64,000 nt of DNA. Origin: Myxocyprinus asiaticus (Eukaryota > Chordata > Actinopteri > Cypriniformes > Catostomidae). Shown piece after piece: positions 58,494 to 64,000 of the stretch. Positions within the stretch are counted from its first letter, which is position 1; each line of letters opens with the position of its first letter. The stretch lies in NCBI RefSeq assembly GCF_019703515.2, contig NC_059346.1, positions 56,618,001 through 56,682,000 on the forward strand. Direction: 5' to 3'. Under the pieces are notes generated by a model that saw only the letters and a list, made by a program, of their open reading frames with translations, did no database searches and was not told the origin of the DNA. The position numbers and the translations under genes were made by a program.

Positions 58494-59030
58494 CACTTTA
58501 TTAGTAACACTATGGTCCTAATAAAGTGCCAGAAGTGGTCTTCTGCTTTTGTAGCCCATCCTTCTCAAGGTTCGACGTGTTGTGCATTCTGAGATGCTAT
58601 TCAGCTCACTATAATTGCACAGAGAGGTTATCTGAGTTACTGTAGCCTTTCTGTCAGCTTGAACCAGTCTGGCCATTCTCCATTGACCTCTCACAACAAC
58701 AAGGCATTTCCGCCCGCAGAACTGCCGCTCACTGTTTTTTTTTTTTTTTTGCCACCATTCTGAGTAAATTCTAGAGAATGTTGTGCATGAAAATCCCAGG
58801 AGATCAGCAGTTACAGAAATACTCAAAGCAACCTGTCTGGCACCAACAATCATGCCACGGCCGAAATCACACTGAGATCAAATTTTTTCCCCATTCTGAT
58901 GGTTGATGTAAACATTAACTGTAACTCCTGACCCGTTTCCGCATGATTTTATGCATTGCACTGCTGCAAACTGATTGGCTGATTAGACATTCGCATGAAT
59001 AAGTAGGTGTACAGAAGTTCCTACTAAAGT
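58494..59030 (-). mobile_element. Deleted Tc1-like element
   Basis: The left end cactttattagtaacac and the right end, reverse-complemented actttagtaggaacttc, are imperfect inverted repeats. The body holds only the N-terminal part of a transposase (minus strand) and is about 540 bases instead of the usual 1.2-1.6 kb, so most of the catalytic domain has been deleted. Confidence 0.7.
58518..58853 (-). pseudogene. Tc1-like transposase N-terminal fragment
   Basis: A 111-codon open frame on the minus strand with the helix-turn-helix region typical of this Tc1 group (VALSISVTADLLGFS, MARLVQADRKATVTQITSL, SISECTTRRTLRRMGY). A homopolymer expansion encodes the lysine run after SEWWQ. The frame ends at 58518 within the DNA-binding part, so the catalytic DDE domain is entirely missing and no transposase activity is possible. 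Confidence 0.85.
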
Positions 59031-59485
59031 TCTAAGTGGCTGTATCAATAAGTTTTAGAAGAACAGCTACAGTGATGGTTAAAGCAAGTTCTAAAAATTG
59101 TTATATTTAAAGCATAAAAGCCCCATATATTGTATTACATTATGAATTTTAAATGAAGCATACATTTTAATGAGAGTCCCATAAATATACAGTATATATG
59201 CTTTCTTAATGCATTTATTCTGCAGACAAACTGTTTACTATAACGATGTTTCTGTAGATATTATAACGTACACTTCATACTGTAGACAGAGATGTTGGAC
59301 AGTGGGCATTACACATGCTTAAACTGTTCTATGCGGAAGACCTGAGTTCAAAACTGGCTTGGGTCATTTTTTAAACGTATGCCCTACTGCTTGTCACCTC
59401 TCAATTATGTTGTTTCTACTAAATATAAAAACAGAATTAGGATAATATATAAAGTTTACACTTCTGTAGCCTTGCAGAACAAAAC

Positions 59486-59860
59486 ATGGCTGCAGTACAG
59501 CGTGTTCTGCAACTGAGAGCGAGAGAGCGACAAAGACATAGACGACCGCAAAATCAACTGGTTCTCATAAACGCCTTCATCAGGGAGCATCAAAACCCTC
59601 TTGACATGCTAGATGACACTGCTGTTATGGAGAGATACCGGTTGCCACAAGGAGAAATATTACAGCTTCTAAATATGAATGGATCAAACCTGACGCAGGC
59701 CACCAGGAGGAGCTTGGTCCCCCTTGTGCAACTCATTGGACACTGTGATTTTATGCAACTGCCAGTTTTCTCCAGGTAATTGGTGATTGGCATGGTCTCA
59801 GTAAGGCAACTGTGTAAAGGTCAAGCGGTCACCAATGCATTACTTCCATATGCTCCTTAA
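59486..59860 (+). pseudogene. PIF/Harbinger transposase fragment (HARBI1-like N-terminus)
   Basis: The open frame 59486-59779 starts MAAVQRVLQLRARERQRHRR and includes HQNPLDMLDDTAVMERYRLP, matching the N-terminal region of fish Harbinger transposases. A frame change near 59740-59780 and a stop follow; related residues continue in another frame to about 59860. There a MITE inserts or the fragment ends. The DDE nuclease domain is missing. The Met start is well placed and the first 97 codons are undamaged, but as a separate protein this is unlikely to act. Confidence 0.8.
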
Positions 59861-59864
59861 CAAA

Positions 59865-60255
59865 TTAAAGGGAAAATTTACTCACCCACAATCCATCCCA
59901 GAGGTGTATGACTTTCTTTCTTCTGCAAAACACAAACAACAGTTTTTAGAAGAATATCTCAGCTCTGTAGGTTCATTTAGTGCAAGTGAACGGGTACCAA
60001 AATCTTGAAGCTCCAAATAGCACATACAGCTATCATAAAAATAATCCATACTAACTCCAGTGGATTAATTTATGTTTTCTGAAGCGAAACGCTAGGTGTG
60101 TGTACGAAAAAGATCAATATTTAAAACTTTTTTAACTATAAATCTTTGCTTCCTGCCAGCTGTCGTATGCACGTTCATAAGAGGGTCGAGTTCATGTTGC
60201 CTCTTTAGGACTTAAATATTGATCTGTTTCTCATACACACATTTGAAAAAAAGAC
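59865..60255 (+). repeat. MITE copy adjoining the Harbinger fragment
   Basis: Begins ttaaagggaaaatttactcacc and runs through atatctcagctctgtaggtt to ttaaatattgatctgtttct, which marks the opposite end in the 15141-15422 copy. This is the most complete single-arm example of the family here, with a short inverted echo of its middle (gatcaatatttaaa and ttaaatattgatc). Confidence 0.7.
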
Positions 60256-60797
60256 TTAGCAAACATATATCAGCTGTAGGTTGCTTTAGAATGAAAATGT
60301 TAAATATTTAAAAAGAAGGTATCAATAAATTATTTTTTTTTATAATTAAAAACTATTTACTGCCTTAACATGATTAACATGTATGCTATGTAGGGCTTTA
60401 CTGGTTGTTTAGATCAGTGTTACTATCAGAAATAATTAATAATTATTTCTGTAGTTATTAATTAATATTTAAATTAATTAATTGGATCTAACTCATTAAA
60501 ACCTCATATGGGACTCCAGTAAATGTAGTGTGCTACGTTTAGGAGCAAGTTTGGTTATTAGCAATAATTAATAATTATCAAAGATAATTATTAATTATTA
60601 AAATCAATAGAACATCGATGAGAATCAATATTAGCTTTTTTTAATCCTTTAAATCAACAATTATCAAAGATAATCGTTAATTGTTAACATCGATGAAACA
60701 TTAATTAAAATTAACACTAGCTTATTGATCATTCAAATTCAATCAAAGATAATTATCAATTATCAAAAATCAATAGAATATTAATAAGGATTAACAC
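60256..60797. repeat. A+T-rich tandem repeat of a ~80-bp unit next to the LTR
   Basis: Three diverged units begin with caaagataat (60579, 60666, 60743), about 87 and 77 bases apart. Each carries taatta/aattat words, aatcaatagaac-like words and a terminal aa(c/t)a(c/t)tagc or aacactga phrase. The last unit runs straight into the LTR edge at 60798, so the repeat could be flank or part of the retroviral element. Confidence 0.65.
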
Positions 60798-62217
60798 TGA
60801 CGGGGCACCACCCTGAAATCAGGGACTAATAACCGAATAGTAAAACAGTCTCAATATTAGATTGTTTTCTTAGGAAAATCGACATCCGAAGACTATCGAT
60901 TTTCAGGGGAAAAAAACAATGAATGAAGGTTTGAATCCGAGCACTGACATCCCGTCAGCATGACACAGGCATATGCAAAACAAACCAAAACACTTCTCTT
61001 TGTAATATAAACAAAGTTTATTTTTGCAGTAATATCAATTAATAATTAATACAATGCAGTCAATAAACTTCCGACTTACAACTACAAACTAAACAGTGAT
61101 ATGATTAGATACGGAAATCAAAATAATCCTATAACACATAAGGTGTGTGTGTGATAGTGTGTGTGTGTCAGTGTGATCAGTACGAGAGAGAGAGAAGTGA
61201 CAGCCCTAAAGCCGATTTCGCGATTGCGGGAGAGAAAGCAGCTGTGTTCATCACTCAGAGACGCAGTTTTACGAGCGGGGCTCGTAAAAGTCCTGCGTTA
61301 TTTGACTCTTTAATGGATGAACTCAGTTTCTGTCTCACCCGCGATGGCGAAATTGCACAATTCAATTTGGTTGGACCACAATAAAGCAAAACAAATTTGT
61401 GATAATTAATACCCTGAGTATTAATAATGAGCGGACATGGCAGTCCGTAAACTGTACAAGCAAAAACCTTGAAACACAAGAATAACACACTATAATATTC
61501 TATCTCTGCCCAGACGTAACCTCTTACTTGAATCGCATGAGGACACAGGTAGAATGTGTTTTCCTCCGTCCTTTAACTTTGACCCGGTTCCTTGAGGCTC
61601 GTGTGATGACGGGAGGCCGTTTCCTCGCTCTGTCGGCGGGCGGTACGGCTGTTGATTCTCGGCGGGCTGGTGGAGAACTCAGAAATGTCGACTTGATTGA
61701 AGATGGAAGAGAAATCTTTAATCTCTTCACTTCTGTAGGCAAACGGATGAAGATGCGAATTGCTCGGCGGTCTCCTTCGGATCCGTTAGTGTTTGGTTGA
61801 ACACAGAGTAATCTCAACTCATCCAGCGAGATGGAGATTGTATGGCTACAGTTTCAAGTCGGACATTACTTCCTTGTGCCACGAGGTTGCACCGGAGAGC
61901 AGCAAAAGCTATGTCTAAATTCAGTGAACGAAGTCGCTGGAAGTAACTCACGAAACATTTCAGAGGTATTTCAACTCCTGATGATGTCATGTTTGAGGGA
62001 CGTTCTGTTGTGTGCCTCATCCAATATAAGCCGAGAGTTCGATCCCCCAGTGACCAAGGCTCCATGGATTTGTAGTCTGTTTTGGACTCCCTTTGTTTGA
62101 TTTTGGCGCGATTTTTATCAGTAAAATGTATGACTTAGAAGGTGGGGGCTTGAGTTATGTTTTTACGACTGTGTTAGGCCTGCCTTTGTCTTCTATCTGA
62201 ATACATGAGGCCCAACA
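60798..62217 (-). repeat. Probable 3' LTR of a minus-strand endogenous retrovirus
   Basis: Running from 62217 leftwards on the minus strand, the LTR starts TGTTGGGCC and would end CCCCGTCA at 60798, the TG...CA form. It follows a polypurine tract (62218-62228) and the env-like frames, so it is the 3' LTR. On the minus strand a TATA-like ttatattgg lies near 62018-62026 and an AATAAA near 61018-61025, consistent with U3-R order. The left boundary is uncertain. The partner 5' LTR lies beyond the window. Confidence 0.6.
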
Positions 62218-62228
62218 TTCCCCCCTTT
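62218..62228 (-). promoter_or_regulatory. Polypurine tract preceding the LTR
   Basis: On the minus strand aaaggggggaa lies immediately before the TGTTGG start of the LTR. This is the expected position for the primer of plus-strand DNA synthesis in LTR retroelements. Confidence 0.65.
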
Positions 62229-62589
62229 GTTCTGATGTTTTGGTTGTTGTCCAGCATCTTTAGAGCAACTGAAGGGCCGAACAGTTCTTGTCGGTTCACA
62301 GTAACCTGTGGGTTACGCCATCCATGTAGGAAAGAGAAATGGTTGCACAGTCCATACAGTTCATTAGAGTTCACAGAGGCTTTATCGTCTGGACAGAGAT
62401 TGAGGCACATCTGGGCATAGAACTTTTAGCTAAATCTAAAACTACATTCATCACACATAAACATTTCAAGTTACTGGAAGGCACAGCATTAACCACAACA
62501 CAATCCTTTGTTGTTCTTTGGTCATAACACAAAATCAAAGTAGAACCTGACATTGGTTACTAGGAACAAAATGTTAGAGGAAAGGAGGG

Positions 62590-63705
62590 TTAAAGGTTAA
62601 AAGGCTTATCCTTGGAAATTATGGGGTTAACCTGTGGGATGGGCTCAGACTGGTGTGTAAAACGCAGCTGTATGAGAAGTGAGTCCAGTCTGGCCTGTAG
62701 GTGTTGAACGTACCTGTACATGGTGTGTGCAATAATTACGATGATGATCCAACCACTAAGGAGGAGCCAGAGGGCAACCAAACTGATAGGTTGTTCTTGG
62801 TAAGATGACGATCTGCTTATGTGACTATGAAATATAGTGGTCAAGCCAGTCGATTTGAGACTGAACTTCACTAATTCCATCCCTTCAGCCTGAAGCTGCT
62901 GTTGAAGGGTGTCATCAACGGTGAGGCTGTGACCTCTAAATGCGTCCATGATCTCAATTTCTGCGTCATTTTTGTCGACGTTGAGATGATGGAGGACAAT
63001 ATCGTCAATGTGCACGATGGCTCTTTGGGGAACCGTTAAGAACACCGTTTGGTTTGGTAGCCTTAGTTTAGTGGCTTTAGATTAGTGGCTGTATCATGGC
63101 AGTCGTATGACATTGGGACTTCGATGGCTGGTGTGTTAACGAACCAGCGACTGCCTGCTCGCTCTACCTTTGTCTCTGTTCCTTCATCTTTGATGGACAT
63201 GCTACCATGACACTTGTTCAGGGAGGTAGTTAGTCACCTCTCTAACAAAGGGGTTGCATTTTGACAAACCCAATGAATGTACTTTGTCTTGGTACACATG
63301 TTTAGGTTAGAGATAAGGTAGAGCGAGGGGTCCTCATCATGGTAGGTGAGTGTTGGTGGTGTTTTGAGGTGAATGTGTGCATTACCTCTCTGAAACCCAA
63401 CATTAAATACAGATTTTAGTCTATATATATTCTGCCTATGACGGTAGATTGAGGATAAATCCTATTTTGAGGTTCTGAGGATTTACATGGATTGGAATTT
63501 CAATGCCAAAACTATATGCCATGTGTATCTGTGAAGGTTGCACAACGGAGATGGTAGCAGATCCAAAGATTTGTTCGACAAGGTCTAGGGAGACCAGGTA
63601 AGCTGGAATCCTTCCACCACTCAGACTGTTGACTGAGGAGCTAATTTCCTTGAGGTCCTGCATTAGATCTCTAACGATACACACATAAGTTGTTTTCTCT
63701 GACAA
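62590..63705 (-). pseudogene. Endogenous retrovirus envelope-like region, broken
   Basis: Two open minus-strand pieces are separated by stops and frame changes: 63705-63436 (surface-like, with FGIEIPIHVNP) and 63045-62590. The second contains one strong hydrophobic segment at residues 87-108 (SLVALWLLLSGWIIIVIIA) and a short cytoplasmic tail, as in a retroviral transmembrane subunit. The region between them (about 63430-63050) holds further Cys-containing fragments in other frames. The position just before the polypurine tract and LTR supports an env identity. At the window edge (about 63945-63990) a minus-strand frame shows VGQDLL, which may be an upstream gene or the env N-terminus. No product can be made from this copy as it stands. 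Family placement is not resolved. Confidence 0.6.
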
Positions 63706-64000
63706 AAGTCCCTAAAGCGTGCAAAGTGTTATTGATAAGAACGGATTGCAAATTTACAGTGACTATAGTACCCTGAAGGGTTTTATTCAGGCCCTGTAAT
63801 TGTTCTTATTGGAGTCGTCGTCTCTACTGGATTTTTGGACGATGGCGACGTGTGTATCTGAAGCTGGCGAACTGTTTTCTAGACCAAGTGGTCTCGGTAT
63901 GTCAACCTGAGCCCACATGTGTCCACAACGGCAGTCAATGAGCGGAGCCAATCAGTTCAGTAGGTCCTGGCCAACTAAAAGTGGTTATGTATTAATGGGA

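Noticed and set aside
61145..61384. 79-codon plus-strand frame and neighbouring frames between 61145 and 62100
   Set aside because: They lie inside the predicted LTR, have no recognised domain, and are probably chance openings in a more G+C-rich region.

Overview
The window is vertebrate, almost certainly teleost, DNA. Cypriniform is the likeliest group, judged from the style of the repeats; this is inference and no species is named. Only one host gene is visible: an intact single-exon flrt1 on the + strand (coding 46101-48182), with a splice acceptor just upstream and candidate poly(A) signals downstream. In tetrapods FLRT1 sits inside a MACROD1 intron, so much of the flanking DNA may be intronic, but no macrod1 exon was recognised. 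The remainder is A+T-rich non-genic DNA filled with transposable elements of many kinds, nearly all dead.

Region by region. 1-3.9 kb: non-genic, with a (TC)n tract and a MITE-like element. 3.9-7.25 kb: a Tc1/mariner element with DD36E spacing, split by a 5'-truncated L2 LINE. 7.85-9.1 kb: a Tc1 DD34E element with few inactivating changes. 10.0-14.3 kb: a CR1/L2-group LINE split by an 806-bp solo LTR with a 4-bp target duplication. 14.85-19.14 kb: a stack of nested DNA transposons; the middle one has subterminal regions made of a roughly 21-bp tandem repeat in opposite orientations. 21.1-24.9 kb: a small hAT-like element, a Sleeping Beauty/Tdr1-type Tc1 and a second Tc1. 27.9-29.1 kb: hAT-like sequence cut by a 5'-truncated L1-type LINE with a 15-bp target duplication. 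29.1-34.1 kb: an internally deleted DIRS retrotransposon with inverted terminal repeats and an open tyrosine recombinase frame. 39.35-42.83 kb: a TIR-bounded element carrying two head-to-head MITEs around a perfect 34-bp-arm palindrome. 44.6-45.05, 55.13-55.57 and 55.62-55.99 kb: three copies of one tRNA-derived SINE. 52.0-53.3 and 56.1-57.3 kb: two more non-autonomous DNA elements. 57.6-59.9 kb: Harbinger and Tc1 fragments. 60.8-64.0 kb: the 3' LTR, polypurine tract and broken env-like region of a minus-strand endogenous retrovirus that runs off the right edge.

The repeats do not form a pathway. Their value is the readable insertion chronology: several insertion events are supported by target-site duplications or by exact restoration of the interrupted host element. 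I found no CRISPR array, operon, functional RNA gene or convincing new defence-type system. The least familiar structures are the element with 21-bp subterminal arrays, the head-to-head MITE palindrome, and the DIRS copy that lost reverse transcriptase but kept its recombinase.
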